Notes: a model not told the origin generated them from the letters alone. 64,000 bases of DNA from Dyella sp. C11 (GCF_003121485.1 NZ_QAVX01000010.1:88100-152099); one strand, 5' to 3'; counted from the stretch's first letter, positions 19,912 through 29,433 are shown. Translations and numbers: made by a program.

Positions 19912-20400
19912 ATGCGCAAGAACATCTCTCTCGCTCTGGTGCTCGCTTCCGCTGTTGCCCTCGCTCCGTTCGCCATCGCTTCCGCGCAAGACGGCGGCCC
20001 GCACGGCGGCCACGGTCATGGCCACGGCGCGTTTGAGGCGTACAGCAAGCTGAACCTGAGCGATTCGCAGAAGGCCAGCATCAAGCAGATCATGCAGACC
20101 TCCTTCTCGCAGGGTAAGGCCCAGCGCGAGGCGCTGCACCAGCAGCGTGAAGCCTTCGAACAGATGGCCCCGAACGCTTCGGGTTACCAGGCTGCGGCTA
20201 CCGCCCTTGCCCAGGCCGAAGGCGCCGCGATGACGGCCCGCGTGCAACAGCGTGCCGCCATCCGCGCCCAGGTCTACGCCATCCTGACCCCGGCGCAGCA
20301 GTCCCAGCTGGCCACGCTGAAGGCCCAGCGTGAAGCCCGTCACCAGCAGTGGGAACAGTTCAAGGCCACGCACCCGGCCGGCTCCAGCTCGGCCCAGTAA
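19912..20400 (+). CDS. Spy/CpxP-like periplasmic chaperone
   Basis: 162 residues with a signal peptide (about 1-25, ending IASAQ) and a helical mature part rich in Gln, Ala and Arg. The first repeat KLNLSDSQKASIKQI and the later AILTPAQQSQLATLKAQ are the LTxxQ-type motifs of the Spy/CpxP family, which bind misfolded periplasmic proteins and, for CpxP, dampen the CpxA sensor. A His/Gly-rich segment (GGPHGGHGHGHG, about 28-39) could bind metal ions. It is divergent from the Cpx-like regulator with a CpxR-type box between them, and is followed by a strong terminator, so it is monocistronic. Confidence 0.9.
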   Translation: MRKNISLALVLASAVALAPFAIASAQDGGPHGGHGHGHGAFEAYSKLNLSDSQKASIKQIMQTSFSQGKAQREALHQQREAFEQMAPNASGYQAAATALAQAEGAAMTARVQQRAAIRAQVYAILTPAQQSQLATLKAQREARHQQWEQFKATHPAGSSSAQ

Positions 20401-20454
20401 TAGTTCGGACGACGTCATAAGCAACAACGGCGCCTTCGGGCGCAGGCAAGAAAC

Positions 20455-20490
20455 ACGGCGCCGGCCTGCATGCCGGCGCCGTTCTTTTTT
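20455..20490 (+). terminator. Rho-independent terminator
   Basis: Perfect 11-bp GC-rich stem (ACGGCGCCGGC and complement) with a 6-base loop followed by TCTTTTTT, 55 bases after the Spy/CpxP-like stop codon. Confidence 0.95.
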
Positions 20491-20573
20491 GGTGGTCAGG
20501 AGCTCGCCCTGCCCGCGACGGCAGGCCCCCGCCCTTACCTGTCGTTGGCAGGGCGGGCTCCCTTCCACATGGA

Positions 20574-21689
20574 TCAGTCGGTCTTGAAGCCAGCCTGCTG
20601 CAGCGCAGGCACGAAGACCGGCGGCGCGTAGCTGCTGGGCTTGCTGCCCACCGCCACGCCGCCATGAATGCGCGACTGCTGCACGTCGCCGAAGAACCAG
20701 TACGGGAACGTCGGCTCCAGTGCGCTTGCCTGGTCCAGGCGAGCGCGAAGCTCGGCGGGAATATCGAAAGCCAGCGCGGCCAGGTTGTCATCCAGCTGCA
20801 CCAGCTTGCTCGCACCGATGATCACGGAAGCGATGCCCGGCTGCGTGGCCACCCAGTTGAGCGCCACCTGCGCCATCGGCTTGCCCATCGCCACGGCGAC
20901 CTCTTCGAGTGCGGCGACGATAGTCCAGTTGCGCTCGGTGAAGCGGTCAAAGCCAGGCATGCCGGCGATCTTCTGCAGGCGGCCCTCGCCTTCGCCACCG
21001 GTCTCGCTGGGCTTGTACTTGCCCGACAGCAGGCCCATTGCCAACGGGCTCCATGCCGTGATGCCCATGCCCAGCTCGGTCGCCATCGGCACGAATTCAT
21101 GCTCGATATGACGCTCCGCCAGCGAGTATTCCAACTGCAGGTTCACCAGCGGCGTGAGCGCGTGCGCCTCGGCAAAGGTCTGCGCGCGCGAGGCGTACCA
21201 CGCGGGCACATCGGACAGGCCGGCATAGCGGATCTTGCCCGCGCGAACCAGGTCATCGAACGTGCGCATCACCTCTTCGGCCGGCGTAAGGCGATCCCAC
21301 GTGTGCAGGATGTAGAGGTCGATGTAGTCCGTGCGCAGCCGGCGCAGCGACGCGTCCACCGCGCGCATGATGTTCTTGCGGCCGTTGCCGCCTGAGTTGG
21401 GATTGCCGGGCTGGCCGTTGTAGGTGAACTTGGTGGACAGCACCACGCGGTCGCGCGTGCCGCTGGCTTCGACGAACTTGCCCAGCAGTTCTTCGCTGGC
21501 GCCGTCGGTATAGAGATCGGCGGTGTCGATGAAGTTGCCGCCGGCTTCCAGGTAGCGGTCGAACATGGCGCGGGCGGTGTCCTCTGCTGCGCCCCAACCC
21601 CAGTTGTCACCAAAGGTCATGGTGCCCAGGGCAAGGCGGCTGACGCGAAGGCCGGAACGGCCGAGGGTGTAATAGGTGTCGAGTGACAT
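20574..21689 (-). CDS. Aldo/keto reductase
   Basis: 371 residues covering the whole NADPH-dependent TIM-barrel family. The catalytic tetrad is readable: Asp and Tyr in FIDTADLYTDG, Lys in VLSTKFTYNG and His in YILHTWDR; the cofactor phosphate loop is in SVIIGASKLVQLDDNLAAL. It reduces carbonyls of unknown identity in the cytosol. The C-terminal extension of about 30 residues after the barrel is unassigned. A GGGAG site precedes the ATG. It is divergent from the LysR gene, whose product is the obvious candidate regulator. Confidence 0.93.
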   Translation of the reverse strand: MSLDTYYTLGRSGLRVSRLALGTMTFGDNWGWGAAEDTARAMFDRYLEAGGNFIDTADLYTDGASEELLGKFVEASGTRDRVVLSTKFTYNGQPGNPNSGGNGRKNIMRAVDASLRRLRTDYIDLYILHTWDRLTPAEEVMRTFDDLVRAGKIRYAGLSDVPAWYASRAQTFAEAHALTPLVNLQLEYSLAERHIEHEFVPMATELGMGITAWSPLAMGLLSGKYKPSETGGEGEGRLQKIAGMPGFDRFTERNWTIVAALEEVAVAMGKPMAQVALNWVATQPGIASVIIGASKLVQLDDNLAALAFDIPAELRARLDQASALEPTFPYWFFGDVQQSRIHGGVAVGSKPSSYAPPVFVPALQQAGFKTD

Positions 21690-21768
21690 GGCGAACTCCC
21701 GTAGATGGATGAGTGGAGCGGATGGGTGAAGTCTGCTCCTTGCCATTACTCGGAAAAATCCGCATCTT

Positions 21769-21788
21769 GTGCATGCTTTATTAAGCAC
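21769..21788. promoter_or_regulatory. Candidate LysR-type operator
   Basis: TGCTT-TATT-AAGCA with an outer GTGC/GCAC pair lies just upstream of the LysR start and 80-100 bases from the reductase start. A short AT-rich dyad in a divergent LysR/target gap is the usual site for autoregulation and target control; spacing is T-N12-A rather than the classical T-N11-A. Confidence 0.45.
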
Positions 21789-21797
21789 GGCTAATCA

Positions 21798-22709
21798 ATG
21801 GATCACACCACCGCCCTGCGTGCCTTTCGCCTGATTGCCCGCCACGGGAGCTTTACCCGTGCTGCGGCGGAGCTGGAAGTCACCGCCTCCGCGCTCAGCC
21901 AGACGCTGCGCCAGCTGGAGGACCACGTGGGCGTGCGCCTGCTCCACCGCACCACGCGGCGGGTTGGCCTGACGGAAGCCGGCCAGACGTTCCTGGAACG
22001 CATCTCGCCCGCACTCAACGACATCGATGAGGCCATCGAGGCCATGCGCCAGCACGGCGATCGCCCGGCCGGCACCCTGCGCATCGCGTTGCCGCAAATG
22101 GTGCTGGATCACCTGATTGCACCCTGCCTTGCTTCCTTCATGCAGGCATGGCCCGACGTGCGGCTCGACATTCACGTCGAAAACCGGCTGACGGACCTCA
22201 TCACCGAAGGCTTCGACGCCGGCATCCGGCTGGGCGAGCGACTGGCGCGCGACATGGTGGCCATCCCGCTGGGCGGGCGACAGCGTGCCGTGGTGGCAGG
22301 CTCACCGGCCTATTTCGCCCGCCACGGACGACCCGGCGAGCCACGCGACCTGGCCCACCACGACTGCGTGCGCTTTCGGCTGGGCAGCCACGCCATCTAT
22401 CGCTGGGAGTTTGCGCAACCTACCGGCAAGTCAAAGGGCCAGTGGTTTGAGCTGGATGTGGACGGCCCCATCACCACCAACGATCCGGCGCTGTCCATCC
22501 GCGCCGCCCTCGATGGCATCGCCCTGATGTACATGCTGGAAATCTCGGTGACCGACGCGCTGGCGGATGGACGGCTGGAACGCGTGCTCGACGACTGGCT
22601 GCCGCCGTTCGACGGCATCTATCTCTACTATCCCAGCAGGCTGCAGGTTCCGCCCAAGCTGCGCGTCTTCATCGAACACATGCGCCAGCACATCGCCAGC
22701 CTTTCCTGA
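21798..22709 (+). CDS. LysR-family transcriptional regulator
   Basis: 303 residues: N-terminal winged helix-turn-helix (ALRAFRLIARHGSFTRAAAELEVTASALSQTLRQLE, about 6-41) followed by the LysR effector-binding domain from about residue 90. It should control the divergent aldo/keto reductase gene in response to an unknown small molecule and repress itself. The ATG has little ribosome-site character and lies only 10 bases from the candidate operator dyad. Confidence 0.93.
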   Translation: MDHTTALRAFRLIARHGSFTRAAAELEVTASALSQTLRQLEDHVGVRLLHRTTRRVGLTEAGQTFLERISPALNDIDEAIEAMRQHGDRPAGTLRIALPQMVLDHLIAPCLASFMQAWPDVRLDIHVENRLTDLITEGFDAGIRLGERLARDMVAIPLGGRQRAVVAGSPAYFARHGRPGEPRDLAHHDCVRFRLGSHAIYRWEFAQPTGKSKGQWFELDVDGPITTNDPALSIRAALDGIALMYMLEISVTDALADGRLERVLDDWLPPFDGIYLYYPSRLQVPPKLRVFIEHMRQHIASLS

Positions 22710-22729
22710 TCGATTTGCACGGAGTTCCC

Positions 22730-23143
22730 ATGGACGACATGCAGGCCTTTGCCCGGCAGGTGTTCGACGCGCAGCCCTTCAGCCGCTTCATCGGTGCGAC
22801 GCTCGCCGCATGCGGCCCCGGACATGCGGAGATCCACCTGGCCATCGTCGATCATCTCAAGCAACAGCACGGCTTCGTGCACGGGGGCGTGTTGAGTTAT
22901 CTCGCCGACAACGCGATCACGTTCGCGGGCGGGCTCGCGCTGGGTGGCGATGCGCTTACGTCCGAGTACAAGATCAATTACCTCAGGCCGGCGAAAGGCT
23001 CGCGCCTGATCGCGCGAGCCCACGCCAAGGGAAAGGGAAAGCGTCAGGCGGTGTGCCTGTGCGATGTGATCGCCGTCGACGAGGACGGCGCGGAAATGCT
23101 ATGCGCCATTGCACAGGGCACCGTTGTCGCTGTCACCGTCTGA
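22730..23143 (+). CDS. PaaI-type hotdog-fold thioesterase
   Basis: 137 residues with the hotdog fold signature: HGFVHGGVLSYLADNAITFAG forms the central helix with the conserved Asp, and EYKINYLRPAKGSRLIARAHA the following strands. PaaI-like enzymes hydrolyse acyl-CoA thioesters; the acyl group is unknown. A GGAG site lies 5 bases before the ATG. It follows the LysR gene by 20 bases on the same strand and may be read through from it. Confidence 0.88.
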   Translation: MDDMQAFARQVFDAQPFSRFIGATLAACGPGHAEIHLAIVDHLKQQHGFVHGGVLSYLADNAITFAGGLALGGDALTSEYKINYLRPAKGSRLIARAHAKGKGKRQAVCLCDVIAVDEDGAEMLCAIAQGTVVAVTV

Positions 23144-23150
23144 CAACGCA

Positions 23151-23318
23151 TCAGGAATGCCAGTGACCGGATACGTACACGCCGCCGCTGTAATAGGCCG
23201 GCACCCAGACGCGTGCGGCATAGTGCGGCCGCGGTGCAACCACCACGCAGCCAGTGAGTGACAGGCTCGCGCTGAACATGACGGCGAGGCCGAGACCGAT
23301 CAGCATGAGTCGACGCAT
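23151..23318 (-). CDS. Very small lipoprotein with a GHW tail
   Basis: 55 residues. The N-terminal signal ends in a lipobox SLTGC (Cys24), and the short mature part PHYAARVWVPAYYSGGVYVSGHWHS resembles the YXW...GHW proteins of proteobacterial envelopes. An AGGAGA site lies 6 bases before the ATG. It is convergent with the thioesterase gene, leaving 7 bases. It could anchor in the outer membrane; function unknown. Confidence 0.7.
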   Translation of the reverse strand: MRRLMLIGLGLAVMFSASLSLTGCVVVAPRPHYAARVWVPAYYSGGVYVSGHWHS

Positions 23319-23451
23319 GGGCATTCTCCTTCGGGTGGACTTGACCCGGAAAACGCTGGCGCTGGATGTTGGTCGACGACATCGCCGGAAACCGATGGCT
23401 GCGATTCATGCAAATCGCAGCTGCCATTCATGCTGACGGCACGCTTGCGCT

Positions 23452-24822
23452 TCAGTGCTGCCGCGCGAGCTTTTCCATCACGGTGCGATAGCGTGCGGCA
23501 ATACGGTCTTCGTCGCGGTGCGTGAAACCGCGCACCGCCCATTCGCCACCCACCATGACATCGCGCACCAACGGAACGTTGCCGGCAAACAGGAAGCTGT
23601 CGATCAGCGAGCGCTCGTCGCGTGCGGCGAGCAGCGGTGCGCGATCATCCAGCACCAGCAAATCCGCCCGTGACTGTGCACGCAGTTCGCCGATGGGTAG
23701 TCCCGATGCCTGAGCGCCGCCACGCAATGCCGCGCGCCACAGCGTTTCGCCCACGCTGTCGCCCTGATGACGGGACGCAATGTTTCGGTGGCGCGTGGAT
23801 AGCCGCTGGCCGTATTCGAGCCAGCGCAACTCTTCCACGGGCGATACGGAAATGTGGGAATCGGAACCGATACCCAGCGTGCCGTTCGCGTCGATGAAAT
23901 CCGCCAGCGGAAACAGGCCATCACCCAGGTTCGCTTCCGTGGTGGGACACAGGCCGGCAACGGCACCACTGCGTGCGATCTGCGCCACTTCCTTCTCGCT
24001 CAGATGCGTGGCGTGCACCAGGGTCCAGCGCTTGTCCACGGGTGCGTGATCGAACAGCCACTCCACGGGTCGGGCACCACGCGTAGCGAGGCAATCCTGC
24101 ACTTCGCCGATCTGCTCGGCGATGTGGATATGAATGGGTCCGCCTCGCGGTCCGTCGACGGCGAGCACCTGGCGCAATGCGTCCTCCGGCACCGCACGCA
24201 GCGAATGCAGGGCGATCCCCACGCGCAGCTTGTCGCCTTCGTGCGCGCGCAAGGTTTCAAGCAAACGCAAGTACGCATCCACGTCGTGCCCGAAGCGACG
24301 CTGGCGCGGCGTGAGCGGGCGCCCATCGAAGCCGCCCGTCATGTACAGCACCGGCAACAGGGTGAGTGCGATACCGGTTTCGCGCGCTGCCTCGATCAGG
24401 GCAAGCGACATGGCTTCCGGCTGGGCGTAAGGCGTGCCATCGGGCTGGTGATGCAGGTAGTGGAATTCGCACACCTGCGTGTAGCCGCTCTTCAACATCT
24501 CCACGTAGAGCTGCGCGGCAATGGCCTGCAATTCATCCGGCCCCACGGTGGCGGCGAATGCATACATGGTTTCGCGCCAGGTCCAGAAGCTGTCGTCACT
24601 TTTGCCCTTGCGTTCGGCAAGACCGGCCATCGCGCGCTGGAATGCATGCGAATGCAGGTTGGGCATGCCTGGCACCACCCATCGACCGAGGCGCTCGCCC
24701 TCGCCCTGCCCCACGTTTCGCACCGCGCCCCCGTCGTCGACTTCCAGCTGTGCATCCTGCGTCCAGCCTTGCGGTGTCCACAGACGGTCGGCGGTATAGC
24801 GGGTGGGAATGGTGGCAGCCAT
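23452..24822 (-). CDS. hutF: Formimidoylglutamate deiminase
   Basis: 456 residues of the amidohydrolase superfamily, matching HutF. It converts N-formimino-L-glutamate to N-formyl-L-glutamate and ammonia, the extra step of the five-enzyme histidine pathway. Metal and catalytic residues: His pair in NLHSHAFQRAMAG, His in IHIHIAEQIGE, His in TLVHATHLSEKE and Asp in LGIGSDSHISVSP. The ATG has an AGGAG site 7 bases upstream. It is divergent from the GNAT-nitrilase/ClC/hutI unit across about 100 bases, so hutF and hutI flank that promoter region. The next enzyme, HutG, is not in this window. Confidence 0.95.
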   Translation of the reverse strand: MAATIPTRYTADRLWTPQGWTQDAQLEVDDGGAVRNVGQGEGERLGRWVVPGMPNLHSHAFQRAMAGLAERKGKSDDSFWTWRETMYAFAATVGPDELQAIAAQLYVEMLKSGYTQVCEFHYLHHQPDGTPYAQPEAMSLALIEAARETGIALTLLPVLYMTGGFDGRPLTPRQRRFGHDVDAYLRLLETLRAHEGDKLRVGIALHSLRAVPEDALRQVLAVDGPRGGPIHIHIAEQIGEVQDCLATRGARPVEWLFDHAPVDKRWTLVHATHLSEKEVAQIARSGAVAGLCPTTEANLGDGLFPLADFIDANGTLGIGSDSHISVSPVEELRWLEYGQRLSTRHRNIASRHQGDSVGETLWRAALRGGAQASGLPIGELRAQSRADLLVLDDRAPLLAARDERSLIDSFLFAGNVPLVRDVMVGGEWAVRGFTHRDEDRIAARYRTVMEKLARQH

Positions 24823-24923
24823 GGGGCGGCTCCTGGGGGACAAGCCACGAGTTTAACCGCCATGCGTTGCCATGAAGCCAACGCCACGCCGCCCCGTTCA
24901 CATCCGTGCGGCATAATGTGGAA

Positions 24924-26498
24924 ATGGCCAAGAAAAATCAGGAACACACTCCGAAGCTGCTGGTCCGGCAGGCCAAGCCCGCCGATGTGCCCGCACTGGT
25001 CGACCTCACCGCACGCGTCTACACCCCCGAGTGGGGGCATTCGGCGGAAATGCTGCGCTCACAGCAAACGCACTTTCCCGAAGGCCAGTTCGTGGTGGAG
25101 TACGAAGGCAAGGTCGTCGGCTATTGCGCCACCTTCCGCATCGACGAGGCAGCCGCGCTGGCGCCGCATACGTGGATGCAGATTACCGGCGGCGGCATGG
25201 CCTCGCGCCATCGCCGCGACGGCAACTGGCTCTACGGCATGGAAGTGGTGGTGCACCCGGACTACCGCAACATGCGCATCGGCCAGCGCCTGTACCAGGC
25301 GCGCAAGCGCGTGTGCACCGACCTGAAGCTGCGCGGCATCGTCTTCGGCGGCCGCATGCCGGGACTGGCGCGCAACCTGCACCGCTATGGCAGCGCTGAT
25401 GCGTATGTGCAGGCGGTGGCCGAAGGCAAGCGCCGCGATCCCACGCTGAGCTTCCAGCTCAGCAACGAATTCGAAGTGATCGGCCTGCTGCGCGGCTATG
25501 TGCCTTCGGACTATGAATCGCTGGGTTATGCCGCGCACCTGGTGTGGCGCAATCCGCAACTGCTGGATCATCCGGACATTCCGTCGATCCCCTCGACGCA
25601 GCGTTTGCCCGACCTGGTGCGCGTGGCGTCCGTGCAATACCAGCAGCGACGCATCCGTTCCTTTGACGAATTCGCCACGCAGGTGGAGTACTTCACCGAC
25701 ATCGCGGCGGATTACAACGCGGACTTCGTCACCTTCCCCGAGCTGATCACGCTGCAGCTGCTGTCGATCGAGAACGAGGAACTCTCGCCGGTCGAATCCA
25801 TCCGCAAGCTCAGCCAGTACACGCCGCAGGTGAAGGAACTCTTCAGCCGGCTGGCGGTGCACTACAACATCAACATCATCGCAGGTTCGCATCCCACCGA
25901 GCAGGCCAACGGCGACATCCACAATGTCTGCTACGTGTGCCTGCGCGACGGTTCGATCCACGAGCAGGAAAAGATCCACCCCACGCCCAGCGAGCGCACG
26001 GTGTGGAGCATTACCGGTGGCGACACCGCAGCCACCATCCAGACCGACTGCGGACCCATCGGCGTGATGATCTGCTACGACTCCGAATTCCCCGAAGTCG
26101 CGCGTCATCTCACCGACCAGGGCGCATTGATCCTGTTCGTGCCGTTCTGCACGGACGTGCGCGAAGGCTATCTGCGCGTGCGTTACTGCTCGCAGGCGCG
26201 CGCCATCGAGAATCAGTGTTACGTCGTACTTTCCGGCAACGTGGGCAATCTTCCCGGCGTGAACAATTTCGACATTCAATACGGGCAGAGCTGCATCCTC
26301 ACGCCCAGCGACTTCCCGTTCGCGCGCGACGGCATTGCGGCCGACTCCACGCCGAACATCGAAACCGTGCTGTTCGCCGACCTTCACCTTGAAAGCCTGG
26401 CACGCGCACGCAACGCCGGCGCGGTACAGAACCTCAAGGACCGTCGCTTCGATCTCTACGAAACGCGCTGGACCCGCAAGTCCGAGGCTTCCTCGTGA
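24924..26498 (+). CDS. GNAT acetyltransferase fused to a nitrilase-type carbon-nitrogen hydrolase
   Basis: 524 residues. Residues about 12-210 are a GNAT domain (MEVVVHPDYRNMRIGQRLYQ is the acetyl-CoA pyrophosphate loop) and about 230-515 a nitrilase domain with the Glu-Lys-Cys triad: Glu in FPELITL, Lys in HEQEKIHPTPSE and Cys in GVMICYDSEFPE. This fusion is known but its reaction is unassigned; the order suggests transfer and hydrolysis on an amide substrate. A CATAAT hexamer lies 8 bases before the ATG with no good ribosome site, so a very short leader is possible. It overlaps the ClC start (GTGA). Confidence 0.93.
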   Translation: MAKKNQEHTPKLLVRQAKPADVPALVDLTARVYTPEWGHSAEMLRSQQTHFPEGQFVVEYEGKVVGYCATFRIDEAAALAPHTWMQITGGGMASRHRRDGNWLYGMEVVVHPDYRNMRIGQRLYQARKRVCTDLKLRGIVFGGRMPGLARNLHRYGSADAYVQAVAEGKRRDPTLSFQLSNEFEVIGLLRGYVPSDYESLGYAAHLVWRNPQLLDHPDIPSIPSTQRLPDLVRVASVQYQQRRIRSFDEFATQVEYFTDIAADYNADFVTFPELITLQLLSIENEELSPVESIRKLSQYTPQVKELFSRLAVHYNINIIAGSHPTEQANGDIHNVCYVCLRDGSIHEQEKIHPTPSERTVWSITGGDTAATIQTDCGPIGVMICYDSEFPEVARHLTDQGALILFVPFCTDVREGYLRVRYCSQARAIENQCYVVLSGNVGNLPGVNNFDIQYGQSCILTPSDFPFARDGIAADSTPNIETVLFADLHLESLARARNAGAVQNLKDRRFDLYETRWTRKSEASS

Positions 26499-27985
26499 GT
26501 GGTCCTCAAGACGAGCATCCCAACCCGGCGAAAAAGATGGCAGGACGTTTCCAGGAGCTGACCGATTCGGACCTGTTCTCGCCCGTGCAATGGCGCCGCC
26601 GTGTGCTGTTCTGGGGCGGCGCGGTGCTGGTGGGCCTGGCTGCCATCGGCTTTGCCCAGGCGGCGGACTGGGCGTCGGATGTGTTTCGTCGCGTGGTCGA
26701 TCACAACCGTTTCTGGGCGTTCCTGATCACGCCCACCATCTTCGCCGTGCTCGCCTGGCTCACCAGTGGCGTGCTCAAGCCCACGCGTGGCTCGGGCATT
26801 CCTCAGGCCATTGCCGCACTCAAGGTTGAAGACGAAGGTTTCCGGCAAAGCCTGCTGTCGTTGCGCATCGCCGTGGGCAAGATGGCGTTGACGCTCGCCG
26901 CGCTGTTGGGCGGTGCATCGGTGGGACGCGAAGGACCCACGGTGCACGTGGGTGCGGGCCTGCTCTACACGCTCGGTCGCCGCTTCGGCTTCGCCGAACC
27001 CGCCGCTGCTGGGCGCTTCATCCTGGCCGGCGCGGCAGCGGGCCTCGCTGCCGCGTTCAACACGCCACTCGCCGGCATCGTGTTCGCCATCGAGGAAATG
27101 AGCGGCTCGTTCGAGCACCGCATGAGCGGCATCCTGCTCACCGCCGTTTTCGTCGCAGGCCTGGTGTCGCTGGGCATCCTTGGCAACTACGCGTACTTCG
27201 GTCATTTCGACATCGGCCTGCCGCTGGGCAAGGCATGGTGGGCCGTGCTGGCCACCGGCATCGTGTGCGGGCTGGCCGGCGGCCTGTTCGCGCGGCTGAT
27301 TCTGCCGAGTGACACGGGTTTCCGCGGCTTCGTGGGCCGAATGCGCGCGCGCCAGCCGGTGGCCTTCGCCGCAGCTTGCGGCCTGGCGCTGGTGCTCTTG
27401 AGCCAGCTCACGCACACCGGCCTCTACGGCACGGGTTACGCGCAGGCCAAGGACATCCTGCAAGGCCATTCCGACACCGTCATGAGCGTCGGCGTGCTGA
27501 AGTTCTTCGGCAACATCGCTTCGTATTGGGCGGGCATTCCCGGTGGCATCTTCTCGCCTGCCCTGGCGGTGGGTGCGGGTCTGGGCAACAACCTCAGTGC
27601 CATGCTTCCCGGTGTCGACACGTCGGCCGTCGTGCTGCTGGCGATGGCGGGTTATCTGGCTGGCGTCACGCAGGCACCGCTTACGGCGACCGTGATTTCC
27701 ATGGAGCTCACCGACAACCAGCAGATGGTGTTGCCCATCATGGCCACCTGCCTGCTGGCACGCGCGATGTCGGCCCTGCTCTCGCGCAAGCCTGTTTACC
27801 GCGCGCTGGGCGACAAACTCATCGAAGGCTATGAGGCCGAACTCGCCCGTCGCGCCGCCGAACATGGCGACGCCGACGAAACCGTCGCCGAACGCCCGAT
27901 GGTGGAAGATCCGGCCACGCCGATTCCGCCGGCCAGCGATGCACCGGATGCTGCTGCCTCCTCACCTGATCATCGACCTTCATGA
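26495..27985 (+). CDS. ClC-family chloride channel/antiporter
   Basis: 496 residues from a GTG overlapping the previous stop. About ten to twelve hydrophobic helices carry the ClC selectivity motifs GSGIPQ, GREGPT (with the gating Glu) and GIPGGIFSP. The gating Glu suggests a Cl-/H+ antiporter rather than a pure channel. A polar C-terminal tail of about 45 residues (rich in Pro, Asp and Ala) follows the last helix; no CBS domains are present. The gene overlaps hutI by 4 bases (ATGA), so its expression is tied to histidine breakdown for a reason not evident from sequence. Confidence 0.93.
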   Translation: MSGPQDEHPNPAKKMAGRFQELTDSDLFSPVQWRRRVLFWGGAVLVGLAAIGFAQAADWASDVFRRVVDHNRFWAFLITPTIFAVLAWLTSGVLKPTRGSGIPQAIAALKVEDEGFRQSLLSLRIAVGKMALTLAALLGGASVGREGPTVHVGAGLLYTLGRRFGFAEPAAAGRFILAGAAAGLAAAFNTPLAGIVFAIEEMSGSFEHRMSGILLTAVFVAGLVSLGILGNYAYFGHFDIGLPLGKAWWAVLATGIVCGLAGGLFARLILPSDTGFRGFVGRMRARQPVAFAAACGLALVLLSQLTHTGLYGTGYAQAKDILQGHSDTVMSVGVLKFFGNIASYWAGIPGGIFSPALAVGAGLGNNLSAMLPGVDTSAVVLLAMAGYLAGVTQAPLTATVISMELTDNQQMVLPIMATCLLARAMSALLSRKPVYRALGDKLIEGYEAELARRAAEHGDADETVAERPMVEDPATPIPPASDAPDAAASSPDHRPS

Positions 27986-29217
27986 CGCCACGCTGGGATC
28001 ACCTGCTCACCAACGCCACACTCGCCACGTTTGCCGGCGATGCGCCGTATGGCTTGATCGAACGTGGCGCCGTCGCCCTGCATGACGGTCTTGTCGCGTG
28101 GGTCGGGCCACAGGATGCTTTGCCCGGCGATCCCGCGTCGCTGGCTTCCCACGTCGAGGATCTGGCTGGTGCCGTCGTGACGCCGGGTTTGGTCGATTGC
28201 CACACGCATCTCGTGTTCGGTGGCAATCGCGCGCATGAATTCGACATGCGGCTAAACGGTGCGACCTACGAAGAGATCGCGCGCGCTGGCGGTGGCATCG
28301 TCTCCACGGTGAAAGCCACGCGCGCCGCCGGTGAAGACGAGTTGTTCGCACAAGCCTTGCCGCGCGCACACGCATTGATGGCCGACGGCGTCACCACGCT
28401 GGAAATCAAATCCGGCTACGGGCTGGATCTGGACACCGAGCGCCGCATGCTTCGCGTCGCGCGGCGACTTGGCAAGGCGCTGGGCATCACCGTGCGCACC
28501 ACGTTCCTTGGCCTGCATGCACTGCCGCCGGAATACCGCGACAACTGCGACGACTACGTCACCCTGGTGTGCGACGTGATGCTCCCCGCCCTGGCGGCCG
28601 AAGGGCTGGTCGATGCGGTGGACGCCTTCTGCGAGAACATCGGATTCACCTACGCCGAAACGAGCCGCGTGTTCGACAAGGCCGCGCAACTGGGCTTGCC
28701 GGTAAAGCTGCATGCCGAGCAGCTGTCGGATCTCGATGGCGCGGCACTGGTGGCGCGTCATGGCGGTTTGTCCGCCGATCACCTGGAATACCTCAGCGAC
28801 AACGGCATTCGCGCCATGGCCGCTGCCGGCACCGTCGCCGTGTTGCTGCCCGGCGCGTTCTACGCTTTGCGCGAGACGAAACTTCCGCCCATCGCCGGAT
28901 TGCGCGAGCACGGCGTGGCCATGGCCGTAGCCACCGACTGCAACCCGGGCACCTCGCCGCTGCTTTCGCTGCGGCTGGCCGCCGGCATGGCGTGCACGCT
29001 GTTCCGTCTCACACCGGAGGAAGCGTTGCGCGGTGTCACCGTCAACGCAGCGAAGGCTTTGGGTCTCACTGACCGTGGCACGCTGGAAGCCGGCAAGCGG
29101 GCGGATCTCGCCGTCTGGAACCTGAACCAGCCGGCCGAGCTGTGCTACTGGATCGGCGGCACGCATGCCCTGCGCAAGGTGTTTGTCGGCGGCGCCGAGT
29201 CATCCCCGGCAGGCTGA
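27982..29217 (+). CDS. hutI: Imidazolonepropionase
   Basis: 411 residues. Opens the ring of 4-imidazolone-5-propionate to give N-formimino-L-glutamate, the third step of histidine degradation, in the cytosol. Metal residues of the amidohydrolase superfamily: His pair in [16 protein letters not shown], His in [12 protein letters not shown], His in [10 protein letters not shown] and Asp in [11 protein letters not shown]. The ATG overlaps the ClC stop. It ends the GNAT-nitrilase/ClC/hutI unit and is followed by a bidirectional terminator. Its product is the HutF substrate, and hutF is read the other way about 5 kb upstream. Confidence 0.97.
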   Translation: MTPRWDHLLTNATLATFAGDAPYGLIERGAVALHDGLVAWVGPQDALPGDPASLASHVEDLAGAVVTPGLVDCHTHLVFGGNRAHEFDMRLNGATYEEIARAGGGIVSTVKATRAAGEDELFAQALPRAHALMADGVTTLEIKSGYGLDLDTERRMLRVARRLGKALGITVRTTFLGLHALPPEYRDNCDDYVTLVCDVMLPALAAEGLVDAVDAFCENIGFTYAETSRVFDKAAQLGLPVKLHAEQLSDLDGAALVARHGGLSADHLEYLSDNGIRAMAAAGTVAVLLPGAFYALRETKLPPIAGLREHGVAMAVATDCNPGTSPLLSLRLAAGMACTLFRLTPEEALRGVTVNAAKALGLTDRGTLEAGKRADLAVWNLNQPAELCYWIGGTHALRKVFVGGAESSPAG

Positions 29218-29229
29218 TCCCATCCATAA

Positions 29230-29255
29230 AAAAACCCCGCCGGAGCGGGGTTTTT
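29230..29255. terminator. Bidirectional rho-independent terminator
   Basis: A-rich arm, CCCCGC-CGGA-GCGGGG stem, then TTTTT; the complement also ends in a T-run. It serves hutI on the plus strand and the THX gene on the minus strand. Confidence 0.93.
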
Positions 29256-29274
29256 CTTCGAAGCGTCAGGCGGC

Positions 29275-29433
29275 TTAGGCCGACTTCTTCTTCGGCGCGG
29301 CCTTCTTGGCGGCAGCCGGCTTGGTCACGGTCGACTTGCCAGCGACGGCCGGCTGCAGCGAGTGCAAGCGGCTGTTGCCGTAGCTGCCACGGTAAGTCTT
29401 GCCACGACGGGTCCTACGATCGCCCTTACCCAT
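29275..29433 (-). CDS. 30S ribosomal protein THX
   Basis: 52 residues starting MGKGDRRTRRGKTYRGSYGN, the Thx signature, with an Ala/Lys tail ending KKAAPKKKSA. The protein binds in the head of the small ribosomal subunit and is highly basic. An AGGAGTTCCCC stretch precedes the ATG. Such short genes are often left unannotated. It shares the bidirectional terminator with hutI. Confidence 0.9.
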   Translation of the reverse strand: MGKGDRRTRRGKTYRGSYGNSRLHSLQPAVAGKSTVTKPAAAKKAAPKKKSA

